DNA from: Acidaminococcus sp. CAG:917
GTDB taxonomy: Bacteria > Bacillota > Clostridia > Christensenellales > CAG-917
Reading direction: 5' to 3'
NCBI GenBank assembly: GCA_000437555.1
Contig: FR901015.1
Coordinates: 117,060 to 132,932, forward strand
Length of the DNA stretch: 15,873 nucleotides
A model generated the notes under the pieces. That model was not told where the DNA came from. It did not search any database and worked only from the letters and a program-made list of their open reading frames with translations. The translations under genes were made by a program, and so were the position numbers. This document shows, one piece after another, positions 7,887-14,959 of this stretch. How positions within the stretch are numbered: position 1 is the first letter of the stretch; each line of letters opens with the position of its first letter.

Positions 7887-7953
7887 TTTGACGCTTGCAT
7901 CTATAATTTGCGGCTCTGTTTATTAAAAGCCTTGAAGCTTTTTAGGTATACAT

Positions 7954-8035
7954 AGCGATAAAACGTTGGCGGTCGCTTAGCGGCCGCTTTTAAATAACGA
8001 CGCAAAATATACGGTATTATTTTATTTTTATCGCT
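7954..8035. repeat. Wide inverted repeat around the ackA terminator
   Basis: AGCGATAAAA (7954-7963) and its exact complement TTTTATCGCT (8026-8035) are 62 bases apart and enclose the ackA terminator hairpin. In RNA this would form an outer 10-base-pair helix around an inner hairpin. It may be chance in AT-rich DNA, or part of a structured 3' end. The right arm ends 9 bases before the rpmF -35 box. Nearby, AAAAGC (7925-7930) and GCTTTT (7937-7942) could form a small extra hairpin. I see no open frame with an SD in 7887-8102 other than the start of rpmF. Confidence 0.5.
7968..7994 (+). terminator. Terminator after pta-ackA
   Basis: A GC-rich hairpin has arms GCGGTCGC (7969-7976) and GCGGCCGC (7980-7987), loop TTA and one G-U pair, followed by TTTTAAAT. 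It lies about 80 bases after the ackA stop. The T tract is short but the stem is strong, so it probably ends the pta-ackA transcript before the rpmF promoter. Confidence 0.7.
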
Positions 8036-8044
8036 TTATTTTGT

Positions 8045-8073
8045 TTGACATAAAAATTAAATTATTGTATTAT
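8045..8073 (+). promoter_or_regulatory. Promoter of rpmF
   Basis: TTGACA (8045-8050), a 17-base spacer, and TATTAT (8068-8073). Transcription would start near 8080, about 23 bases before the rpmF ATG. The consensus SD AGGAGGT (8089-8095) sits seven bases before the start, consistent with heavy expression of a ribosomal protein. Confidence 0.8.
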
Positions 8074-8102
8074 TTTGTAGTTAACAGTAGGAGGTCCTCA
8101 AA

Positions 8103-8291
8103 ATGGCAGTACCAAAAAATAAAATTTCAAAATCAAAAACAAATTCAAGATATGCCAACTGGAAACTCAAAGCTACCGGTCTTGTTGAATGTCCTCAATG
8201 TCACGAGCTTATCAAAAGTCATACGGTATGCCCCAAGTGCGGTTACTATAAAGGCGTTTTGGTTAAAGAGCCGAACAAGAAAGCTGAATAA
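8103..8291 (+). CDS. rpmF: Large ribosomal subunit protein bL32
   Basis: Small basic zinc-ribbon protein of the 50S subunit, 62 residues, normal length. It begins MAVPKNKISKSK, the typical bL32 start, followed by the conserved basic stretch to about residue 25. Two CxxC knuckles, CPQC (30-33) and CPKC (43-46), indicate the zinc-binding (C+) form rather than the zinc-independent paralogue. The strong SD AGGAGGT decides the ATG. In many Bacillota a yceD-like DUF177 gene comes directly before rpmF. Here there is none, and the preceding 216 bases are non-coding. The gene has its own promoter and terminator, so it seems to be transcribed largely alone, with plsX downstream after a double hairpin. 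Confidence 0.96.
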   Translation: MAVPKNKISKSKTNSRYANWKLKATGLVECPQCHELIKSHTVCPKCGYYKGVLVKEPNKKAE

Positions 8292-8299
8292 GTTTTTTG

Positions 8300-8327
8300 A
8301 GGTGGGTTTTCCCACCTAATTTTTTTT
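8300..8327 (+). terminator. Terminator after rpmF
   Basis: A 7-base-pair stem has arms AGGTGGG (8300-8306) and CCCACCT (8311-8317) with loop TTTT, then AA and a run of eight T. It begins nine bases after the rpmF stop and is a classic Rho-independent terminator. Confidence 0.9.
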
Positions 8328-8352
8328 GCGGATATACAGATATAAATTGACG

Positions 8353-8392
8353 GGCAAAATCGAAGAGTGGCAATAATCGGTTTTGCCTTTTT
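8353..8392 (+). terminator. Second terminator-like hairpin or attenuator before plsX
   Basis: GGCAAAATCGA (8353-8363) pairs with TCGGTTTTGCC (8377-8387), 11 base pairs including one G-U, with a 13-base loop and a following TTTTT (8388-8392). It lies 33 bases before the plsX ATG and 26 bases after the rpmF terminator. A TTGACG (8347-8352) lies just before it, with AATAAT in the loop at a poor 19-base spacing. I cannot name a convincing plsX promoter. It may be a back-up terminator, an attenuator in a plsX leader, or an operator. Confidence 0.5.
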
Positions 8393-8424
8393 AATCTTAT
8401 TGTTGCAACTGTGCGGAGGTTATT

Positions 8425-9450
8425 ATGAAAATTGTGCTTGACGTTATGGGCGGAGATTATTCTCCCGAGCAGACGGTGCTTGGAGCGGTTAAGGCTTTAA
8501 ATGAAGATAGTGATTTATATATTTCGGCATTCGGTGACGAAGAGGCAATCAAAAAGGTTTTGAATAAAGCCGAATTTAGTTCTTCGCGTCTTGAAGTGTT
8601 TGACGCAAAAGACGTCATAACCAACGAGGAGTCACCCACAATGGCGATAAAGCTTAAAAAGGAATCCTCGCTGGTCAAATCGCTTGAATATCTAATGGCA
8701 AACGACGACGCCGATGCTCTTGTTTCATCAGGTTCTACCGGTGCGGTATTGACGGGCGCATTTATGAAGATAGGCAGGATAAAAGGAATATCGCGTCCCG
8801 CTCTTGCTCCTGTTTTGCCAACTGTTACGGGCGGAAGCGTAATACTTTGCGACTGCGGAGCAAACGTGGATTGCAAAGCGGTTAACATTTTGCATTTTGC
8901 ATATATGGGAGCTGCCTATGCCATGTGTCAGACAGGCGTAAAAAATCCGAGCATAGGGCTACTCTCTAACGGAGCGGAAGACAAAAAGGGCAACGAACTC
9001 ACAAAGGAGGCGTTTGATTTGCTGAAAGAATCGCCGCTGAATTTTGTAGGCAACTGCGAGGCAAGGGATATTCTATCGGGCAATTTTGACGTTGTAGTAT
9101 GTGACGGTTTTAACGGCAATATAGCGTTAAAATCAGCCGAAGGAACGGCAAATGCGGTATTTACTTTGTTAAAGCAGGGCATAAAAGAAGGCGGACTATC
9201 GGCAAAGCTGGGAGCGGCGCTTTTACTCAAGACATTCAAAAAACTTAAAAAGAAACTTGACTACAACGAAAACGGAGGAGCATGTTTTTTGGGCGTAAAC
9301 AAGGTCGTTGTTAAATCGCACGGCGCATCAAAGGCAAAATCCGTTTGTTCAAGTATCTTGCAGGCTAAAGCTCTTGCCGAGTCGGGCGTCGTTGACAAAA
9401 TAAACGCTTTTGTCAAAGGTTTTAAAAGCGAAGATAATAAATCGGAATAA
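8425..9450 (+). CDS. plsX: Phosphate acyltransferase PlsX
   Basis: Makes acyl-phosphate from acyl-ACP and phosphate; PlsY then uses it to acylate glycerol-3-phosphate at the start of phospholipid synthesis. It is a peripheral membrane enzyme of 341 residues, usual length. Conserved blocks are LDVMGGDYSP at 5-14, SSGSTGAVLTGA at 101-112 (usually SAGNTGALL), GRIKGISRPALAP at 117-129, CGANVDCK at 144-151, LLSNGAEDKKGNE near 179-191, GNCEARDILSG near 209-219, and CDGFNGNIALKSAEG at 226-240. The SD GGAGGT (8415-8420) supports the ATG at 8425. rnc follows after 27 bases. Many Bacillota carry acpP, and B. subtilis fabD, fabG and acpP, between plsX and rnc; none is here. No FapR-like operator is recognisable. 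Confidence 0.96.
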   Translation: MKIVLDVMGGDYSPEQTVLGAVKALNEDSDLYISAFGDEEAIKKVLNKAEFSSSRLEVFDAKDVITNEESPTMAIKLKKESSLVKSLEYLMANDDADALVSSGSTGAVLTGAFMKIGRIKGISRPALAPVLPTVTGGSVILCDCGANVDCKAVNILHFAYMGAAYAMCQTGVKNPSIGLLSNGAEDKKGNELTKEAFDLLKESPLNFVGNCEARDILSGNFDVVVCDGFNGNIALKSAEGTANAVFTLLKQGIKEGGLSAKLGAALLLKTFKKLKKKLDYNENGGACFLGVNKVVVKSHGASKAKSVCSSILQAKALAESGVVDKINAFVKGFKSEDNKSE

Positions 9451-9477
9451 AATTTACAAGGGAAAAATCGGAGAGTT

Positions 9478-10155
9478 ATGGCAATTCGTTTGGATGAAGC
9501 GGAAAAAAAGATAAATTATATCTTTAAAAATCCTTCTTATCTTATAAGGGCTTTTACACACCCGTCGTTTTTAAACGGAAAGAATTATCAGAATCTCGAG
9601 TTTTTAGGGGATAGTATTGTCAATTTTGTCATTGCGGAATATTTTTTCAATAAATATCCGTCAAAAGACGAAGGCTTTTTAACAAGACTGCGTTCTAGCG
9701 TAGTATCCGAAAAACCGCTTTCGGAAGCCATTGACAGGCTTGACGTTTCAGACTGTATGCTTGTTGGCGAGGGCGGAAAAAAACAGAATATTACATGTCT
9801 GTCATCGGTTAAAAGTGACCTGTTTGAATCGATAGCGGGAGCAATTTATCTTGACGGAGGCATCGAGCCTGCCAAAAAGTTTGTTTTGGAAAATCTTGCC
9901 GAGGAACTTGAAAACGCAAAAGCAGACGCTAAGGACGCAAAATCCAAACTTAACGAATACGGCTCAAAACACGGTGTGGAAATAGAATATAAGCTGTTGT
10001 CGGAAACCGGTGCGGACCATAATCCGCAATTTGTCTTTGAGGTTGTCGTAGACGACAAAGTGATGGGTAAAGGCACGGGAGGAACAAAAAGAGAAGCTCA
10101 ACAAAACTGCGCAAAAATTGCTTTATCCAAGCTTTCGAAACAAAAGAAGCGTTGA
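9478..10155 (+). CDS. rnc: Ribonuclease III
   Basis: Cleaves double-stranded RNA, including rRNA precursors and structured mRNAs; acts as a homodimer. The 225 residues are standard. The catalytic domain (about 1-150) holds the signature NLEFLGDSI, with Glu41 and Asp45, Glu65 (KDEG), and the SDLFES block with Asp114 and Glu117. These line up with E. coli E41, D45, E65, D114 and E117 without gaps. The position of E. coli Glu38 is Gln38 here (YQNLEFLGD). The double-stranded RNA binding domain covers about 154-221, ending in TKREAQQNCAKIALSKL. The ATG follows SD GGAGAG (9470-9475). It is co-transcribed with plsX (27-base gap). Its stop codon lies within the loop of a terminator-like hairpin. Confidence 0.96.
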   Translation: MAIRLDEAEKKINYIFKNPSYLIRAFTHPSFLNGKNYQNLEFLGDSIVNFVIAEYFFNKYPSKDEGFLTRLRSSVVSEKPLSEAIDRLDVSDCMLVGEGGKKQNITCLSSVKSDLFESIAGAIYLDGGIEPAKKFVLENLAEELENAKADAKDAKSKLNEYGSKHGVEIEYKLLSETGADHNPQFVFEVVVDDKVMGKGTGGTKREAQQNCAKIALSKLSKQKKR

Positions 10156-10177
10156 AAAATACGCTTTTTATTTTTTT
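10144..10177 (+). terminator. Terminator overlapping the end of rnc
   Basis: AAGAAGCGT (10144-10152) pairs with ACGCTTTTT (10161-10169) in a nine-pair stem including one G-U. It is followed by A and seven T (10171-10177). The 8-base loop starts with the rnc stop codon TGA, so the left arm is coding sequence. The stem has only four G-C pairs, so termination may be partial. Confidence 0.65.
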
Positions 10178-10208
10178 GATAATTTAATTGTTTTGACTTC
10201 CTTTTTTC

Positions 10209-10237
10209 TTGTGTTTTACTTTTTCTTATGCTAAAAT
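10209..10237 (+). promoter_or_regulatory. Extended -10 promoter of smc-ftsY
   Basis: An extended -10, TGCTAAAAT (TG at 10229-10230, hexamer 10232-10237), has a weak -35 TTGTGT (10209-10214) at 17 bases. The predicted start is near 10244, about 25 bases before the smc TTG. A further TTGACT (10193-10198) lacks a matching -10 and is not used in this call. Confidence 0.6.
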
Positions 10238-10269
10238 AACAAGGCTACACTACTACACGGAGATGCAAA

Positions 10270-13200
10270 TTGAATTTTGAACGATTAGAACTTAAAGGCT
10301 TTAAATCTTTCGCAGATAAAGTTACGATAGATTTTAAAGAAGGCGTCACTGCCATTATCGGGCCTAACGGTTGCGGAAAGTCGAATATCGCCGACGCTAT
10401 AAGGTGGACACTCGGCGAACAGAGCGCGAAGCAGCTTAGAGGCAAGAATATGCAGGATGTCATTTTTAACGGAACAGAGAACCGCAAGAGCACGTCCTAT
10501 TGCGAGGTTTCGTTATACTTTGACAATGAAAACGGCAAAGTGTTTCCCAATTTTGAGGCAGATAACGTGGTCATCACGCGTAAATTGGACAGAAGCGGAA
10601 ACAGTGAGTATTTTATAAACCGCTCACGCTGCCGTATGAAAGATATAATCAACCTCATACACGACACGGGTATCGGCAAAGAGGGATATTCTATCATAGG
10701 TCAGGGCAGAATTGACGAATTGCTTTCGGCAAAGCCCGAAGACCGTCGCCATATTTTTGAAGAAGCGGCAGGAATTTCCAAGTTCAGATACCAAAGGAAC
10801 GAGGCGGAAAGAAAGCTCGATAAAGCAAATCAAAACCTCACCGTCGCAAATGAGAGAATAGCAGAAATCGAAAGGCAGATTTTGCCTTTAAGAAAGCAGG
10901 CTGAAACGGCAAAAAAATATTTTGAGCTAAAAGACCTCTTAAAAATTCAGGAAGTTAATCTTTATATTTATCAATATGAGAATAACGAGACCGTCAAACA
11001 AAAAATCAAAGACCGTTTGATGAAAACTTCCGAAGAAATTTTCAATCTCGAAAAGGAATTTAACGAGTGCGTAAGTGAATTTGACAAGTGTATGTCAGAT
11101 TTTACCTCGCTTGACGACGTATCGAAAAACCTTAACGCCGAGCTTCTTGCTTTAAAGGTAGAGCAGGCGTCTATTTTGGGTGAAGGAAAGGTTTTCCAGG
11201 AGAAGCTTAACAATCTGAACGGAGATGAGTCAAGACTTACCAAAGACAAGCAAAACTTTGAGACGTTAATTGAAAAACTTGACGAAGCAGTAAAGACGGC
11301 TACTGAGGAGAAGGACGAAAAACTCAAAAATTATGCGATATGCGCCAGAGAATACGAAGCGGTAAACGCTCAGTATAACTCTCTTACGGACGCACTGAAG
11401 AGCGAGGAAAGCGAGTTCGAGGAAAAAAATAAGGACTACATACGCTCCGTCGAACAGTTAAGCGCACTCAGAAGCAATCTTTCCGGGCTCATATCCGAAA
11501 AAGGTATAAATCAGGAAAGGGCAAAGAATTTAAGAGAGGCTTTAAAACAAAAGAGTGCCGCTCTCGATGCCGATTTGACCGCTTTGTCCATAGCCGAGGG
11601 AAATTTAAACGACCTCAAGCAAAAAAATGCGGAACTTATCGTCGCCCAAAACGAGGCGGTGGAACAAAAACGCTCCGCAAAAGCGGCTCTTTCATCCATA
11701 GCCGACGACCTTTTGGCAATAAACAATAAAATAAGCACGCAGAACGCCAATATCGACATGATGAGGCAGATTAAAGACAGTTTTGCCGGCTATCAGGAAG
11801 CTGTCAAGGCGCTCATGCAAGAGAGTAAAGAAAATCCGCAAGTAAAGGCGAAAGTTATGGGCGTTGTTGCCGAGGAAATAAAAGTGCCGGAAGAATACGT
11901 TTCGGCTGTCGAAAACGTGCTCGGCGCATCGCTTCAGAATATTATCGTAAAAAACGAAGACGACGCAAAATTTCTCATCGGCGTTTTAAAACAAAAGCGT
12001 TTCGGCAGAGCGACTTTCCGTCCTCTTACCACTTGCAGAGAAAAATCGATAGGCGATAAAAACTCCAAAGTTCTGAGCGAAAGGGGTTGTTTGGGACTTC
12101 TTTCCTCACATATCGAATATGACCCCAAATTTGAAAAGCTGATTTCGGCTTTGATGGGCGACACTGTTGTCGTTGAAGATATAGACGTGGCAGTCAGACT
12201 GTTCAGAAATTACAATCAAGAATTTAAAATAGTTACTCTTGACGGTGATTTATTTGCTAAAAACGGCTCTATTTCGGGCGGATTTAAAAAGTCGGATAAA
12301 ATGAGCCTTCTTGACCAGGAAAGAAAAATCGCTCAGATGGAGGAAAATGCAAAAAAACTCTCTGACAATCTTGCTCAGCATACAGAGCTTAAAGCGAAGA
12401 ACGAAAAAGCGGTTGAAGAATGCGAAAATAAAATAAAAGATATTGAAAGGCAGATGTTTGACCTTAAAGGTCAGGCAGGTCTCTATAACGAAAGAATACG
12501 GCTTTCCAAGGACAATGTAGAAAGGCTTAAAGCCGATATAGCTTCCTGCGAAGCGGAGCTGGTGGAAGCGGATAAAATCGTATCGGAACTTACCGAAAAA
12601 ATTTCTTCGGTTGACGAACTTGAGTCTGACGTTAAACAAAAGAAAGAGTGGTTCGGACAGCTTTCAGAGCAACAGGACAATTCTAAAGCGAAGAAATCCG
12701 AGCGTGATGAACTGGCGAGAAAACTTACCGACCTTCGCGTCCAAAACGCCACGATGAAAGGGTTAATCGATAAGCTTTCCGACGAGATTTTCCGACTTTC
12801 AAACGAAAGGTCGACTTATAAAGAAAATCTTATCGAAGTCGACGTTCAGCTTAAAATCGTTCAGGGTAAAATAGCGGAACTTCAAAACGCGCCTCAAAGG
12901 TCATCGTTTACGGGGGAAGAGCTTTCTCATATTGCCGACCTCGAAAAACAGATTGAATCGCTGTCGTCCAGAAAGGAAAATCTGAAAAACCGTATATCGG
13001 AGCTTGATATCGCCAAGAATAAAATGACGGAAGAAAAGAGCGTCCTCAGCGAAAAGAAGATAAGGGACGAGGGCAGTTTGGAGAGAGTGGATATCGAGAT
13101 AAGAAGTATGCAGGAGCATATTTTGGAAGAATACAATCTTACGTATACCAACGCTTTGCCGCTAAAGGACGAGGAATTCGACCACAAAAAGGCGGGCGGA

Positions 13201-13890
13201 GAAATTGCTTCCCTTAAAAGGTCAATCTCAAGACTCGGCGACGTAAACCTTCTTGCAGTAAAGGATTTGGAAGAACTTGAAGAAAGATATTCAACACTGT
13301 CGGCGGAAAGAGACGATATTAAGACTGCTTATGACGACCTCAAGAAAATAATTGCCGATTTGACAAGTGAAATGGTAGTAAAGTTTAACGACGCATTCGA
13401 GAAAATAAACACCAATTTCCAAGACGTCTTTAAAAAGCTGTTTGACGGGGGAACGGGCAAACTTGTTTTGCAGAACATCGATACGGACCTTACCAACAAC
13501 GACGAGGTGGATCCTCTTGAGGCAGGTATAGAAATTTATGCTCAGCCTCCCGGTAAGAAACTTCAGCACATTTCTCTTCTTTCCGGCGGCGAAAAGGCTC
13601 TCACGGCAATATCCATTTTGTTTGCGATACTTCAGCTTAAGCCGATGCCATTCTGTATTTTGGACGAAATAGAAGCGGCTCTCGACGACGCCAATGCAAA
13701 CCTTTTTGCCGAGCTTTTAAAAATCTTTTCGGATAAAACGCAGTTTATAGTCATCACGCACCGTAAACCGACAATGCGTCATGCCGATTCGATTTTCGGC
13801 GTGGCTATGGAGGAAAAAGGCGTAACGAAAATTGTTTCAATCGAATTTGAGGAGGCTGTTAAACACGCTTCCGATAACGGAGTGGCATAG
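10270..13890 (+). CDS. smc: Chromosome partition protein SMC
   Basis: ATPase core of the bacterial condensin; the dimer, with ScpA and ScpB, entraps and compacts DNA after replication. The 1206 residues are full length. The N-terminal head has the start motif LELKGFKSFADK and Walker A GPNGCGKS at 31-38, with IIGQGRIDELL near 137-147. A first coiled coil runs from about 165 to 500. The hinge (about 505-665) contains QEAVKALMQ, GVVAEEIKVPEEY and GSISGG. The return coiled coil runs from about 670 to 1030. The C-terminal head has the ABC signature LSGGE at 1104-1108 and Walker B FCILDE at 1128-1133, whose last residue is the catalytic Glu. The start is TTG: it lies six bases after GGAGA (10259-10263) and gives the family N-terminus. 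The ATG at 10263 is in another frame and stops at once. ftsY follows after eight bases. Confidence 0.97.
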   Translation: MNFERLELKGFKSFADKVTIDFKEGVTAIIGPNGCGKSNIADAIRWTLGEQSAKQLRGKNMQDVIFNGTENRKSTSYCEVSLYFDNENGKVFPNFEADNVVITRKLDRSGNSEYFINRSRCRMKDIINLIHDTGIGKEGYSIIGQGRIDELLSAKPEDRRHIFEEAAGISKFRYQRNEAERKLDKANQNLTVANERIAEIERQILPLRKQAETAKKYFELKDLLKIQEVNLYIYQYENNETVKQKIKDRLMKTSEEIFNLEKEFNECVSEFDKCMSDFTSLDDVSKNLNAELLALKVEQASILGEGKVFQEKLNNLNGDESRLTKDKQNFETLIEKLDEAVKTATEEKDEKLKNYAICAREYEAVNAQYNSLTDALKSEESEFEEKNKDYIRSVEQLSALRSNLSGLISEKGINQERAKNLREALKQKSAALDADLTALSIAEGNLNDLKQKNAELIVAQNEAVEQKRSAKAALSSIADDLLAINNKISTQNANIDMMRQIKDSFAGYQEAVKALMQESKENPQVKAKVMGVVAEEIKVPEEYVSAVENVLGASLQNIIVKNEDDAKFLIGVLKQKRFGRATFRPLTTCREKSIGDKNSKVLSERGCLGLLSSHIEYDPKFEKLISALMGDTVVVEDIDVAVRLFRNYNQEFKIVTLDGDLFAKNGSISGGFKKSDKMSLLDQERKIAQMEENAKKLSDNLAQHTELKAKNEKAVEECENKIKDIERQMFDLKGQAGLYNERIRLSKDNVERLKADIASCEAELVEADKIVSELTEKISSVDELESDVKQKKEWFGQLSEQQDNSKAKKSERDELARKLTDLRVQNATMKGLIDKLSDEIFRLSNERSTYKENLIEVDVQLKIVQGKIAELQNAPQRSSFTGEELSHIADLEKQIESLSSRKENLKNRISELDIAKNKMTEEKSVLSEKKIRDEGSLERVDIEIRSMQEHILEEYNLTYTNALPLKDEEFDHKKAGGEIASLKRSISRLGDVNLLAVKDLEELEERYSTLSAERDDIKTAYDDLKKIIADLTSEMVVKFNDAFEKINTNFQDVFKKLFDGGTGKLVLQNIDTDLTNNDEVDPLEAGIEIYAQPPGKKLQHISLLSGGEKALTAISILFAILQLKPMPFCILDEIEAALDDANANLFAELLKIFSDKTQFIVITHRKPTMRHADSIFGVAMEEKGVTKIVSIEFEEAVKHASDNGVA

Positions 13891-13898
13891 GAGTAAAA

Positions 13899-14801
13899 AT
13901 GGGATTTTTTGCGAAAATTTCAAACGGATTAAAAAAGACCAAAGAGGCAATCAAACGCCGTCTTTTCGAAGCTTTCTCGATGAAAGATTTAGACGACGAA
14001 TTTTTTGACGAGCTTGAAGAAGCTTTAATTACCGCCGACGTCGGAATCGAAGCCACTGAAACGTTGCTTGACAGACTTCGTGATGAAATTTACGAAAACA
14101 GAGTTACAAAACCGGAACAAGCGAGGGAATTATTTAAAAAGATTCTTGTCGAGTCGATAGATTTTGAAATAGAGGAGTTTTCATATCCGCTTGTCATCTT
14201 GCTTTCAGGCGTTAACGGAGTGGGTAAGACCACTGCAATAGGCAAGCTTGCCAATATGTTTAAGTCACTTGGCAAATCGGTAGTTATTGCAGCCGCCGAT
14301 ACTTTCAGAGCTGCGGCTAGCGAGCAGCTTGAGGTATGGGGCGACAGAGCGGGGGTAAGAGTTGTTCACCACGGTGAGGGCAGCGACCCTGCCGCCGTCG
14401 TTTTTGACGCCATAGCTTCGGCAAAGGCGAGGGGAACGGACGTAGTGTTGATTGATACTGCGGGCAGACTTCACAATAAGAAAAATCTTATGGAAGAGCT
14501 TAAAAAGATATGTCGTGTTGTCTGCAGAGAGCTTCCCGAAGCGGATTTCAGAAAGTATATCGTTCTTGATGCAACGACGGGTCAAAATGCGGTATCGCAG
14601 GCGGAAGTATTCAGTGAAGATATTGACGTAGACGGAATAATACTTACAAAGCTTGACGGAACGGCAAAAGGCGGAGTCGTAATTGCCATAGCGGAACAGC
14701 TTTCGCTTCCCGTTTTATACGTCGGAGTCGGGGAAAAGATTGACGACCTCATACCGTTCGACGCAACCGATTTTATCGACGTATTGCTTGACGAAGAATA
14801 A
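13899..14801 (+). CDS. ftsY: Signal recognition particle receptor FtsY
   Basis: SRP receptor GTPase at the membrane; pairs with Ffh to hand ribosomes to the Sec translocon. The 300 residues lack the long acidic A domain of E. coli FtsY, as usual in Bacillota. The N domain covers about 1-90. The first residues, FFAKISNGLKKTKEAIKRR, form an amphipathic, basic helix suited to lipid binding. The NG GTPase motifs are G1 GVNGVGKTT at 104-112, G2 DTFRAAA at 134-140, G3 DTAGR at 186-190, G4 TKLD at 250-253, and the closing GVGEKIDDLIPF at 276-287. DATTGQNA at 224-231 is the FtsY/Ffh closing-loop motif. The ATG at 13899 has an SD, TAGGAG, overlapping the smc stop, which indicates co-translation with smc. 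A new promoter and an inverted repeat follow it. Confidence 0.96.
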   Translation: MGFFAKISNGLKKTKEAIKRRLFEAFSMKDLDDEFFDELEEALITADVGIEATETLLDRLRDEIYENRVTKPEQARELFKKILVESIDFEIEEFSYPLVILLSGVNGVGKTTAIGKLANMFKSLGKSVVIAAADTFRAAASEQLEVWGDRAGVRVVHHGEGSDPAAVVFDAIASAKARGTDVVLIDTAGRLHNKKNLMEELKKICRVVCRELPEADFRKYIVLDATTGQNAVSQAEVFSEDIDVDGIILTKLDGTAKGGVVIAIAEQLSLPVLYVGVGEKIDDLIPFDATDFIDVLLDEE

Positions 14802-14896
14802 CAAATTTTACGATTGTACTTTGCCGCAAATTTTAAAACCGCAAGTGTAAAAATATCTGATAGGATAAAATATTTCCGTTTATCCGTTTAAATAAG

Positions 14897-14925
14897 TTGA
14901 CATAATAATTTTTAATTGTTATCAT
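14897..14925 (+). promoter_or_regulatory. Promoter of ylxM-ffh
   Basis: An exact TTGACA (14897-14902), a 17-base spacer, and TATCAT (14920-14925), preceded by TG at 14917-14918 as an extended -10. The predicted start is near 14932, inside the inverted repeat that follows. The stretch from the ftsY stop to here (14802-14896) is AT-rich. It holds a 7-base-pair hairpin, GGATAAA/TTTATCC (14863-14885), and no gene. Confidence 0.8.
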
Positions 14926-14953
14926 AAGTGTAAAGGTTTTAACCTTTACACTT
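14926..14953. repeat. Perfect inverted repeat between the -10 box and the ylxM start
   Basis: Arms AAGTGTAAAGGTT (14926-14938) and AACCTTTACACTT (14941-14953) are exactly complementary with a two-base centre. The repeat begins one base after the -10 box, covers the predicted start site, and ends six bases before the ylxM ATG. A run TTTTATTT follows the stem. Two readings fit: a terminator for transcripts coming from ftsY, or an operator for a dimeric regulator. Both could hold. The nine bases AAGTGTAAA also occur at 14843-14851. Confidence 0.8.
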
Positions 14954-14959
14954 TTATTT

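Noticed and set aside
7902..7907. Isolated TATAAT after ackA
   Set aside because: No -35 at 16-19 bases (TTGACT at 7872 is 24 bases away, TTGACG at 7888 only 8) and no gene directly downstream. The rpmF promoter at 8045-8073 is far better.
8041..8319. Plus-strand frame of 92 codons overlapping rpmF in another frame
   Set aside because: It starts within the promoter -35 region, overlaps bL32 out of frame, and lacks an SD. bL32 itself is unmistakable.
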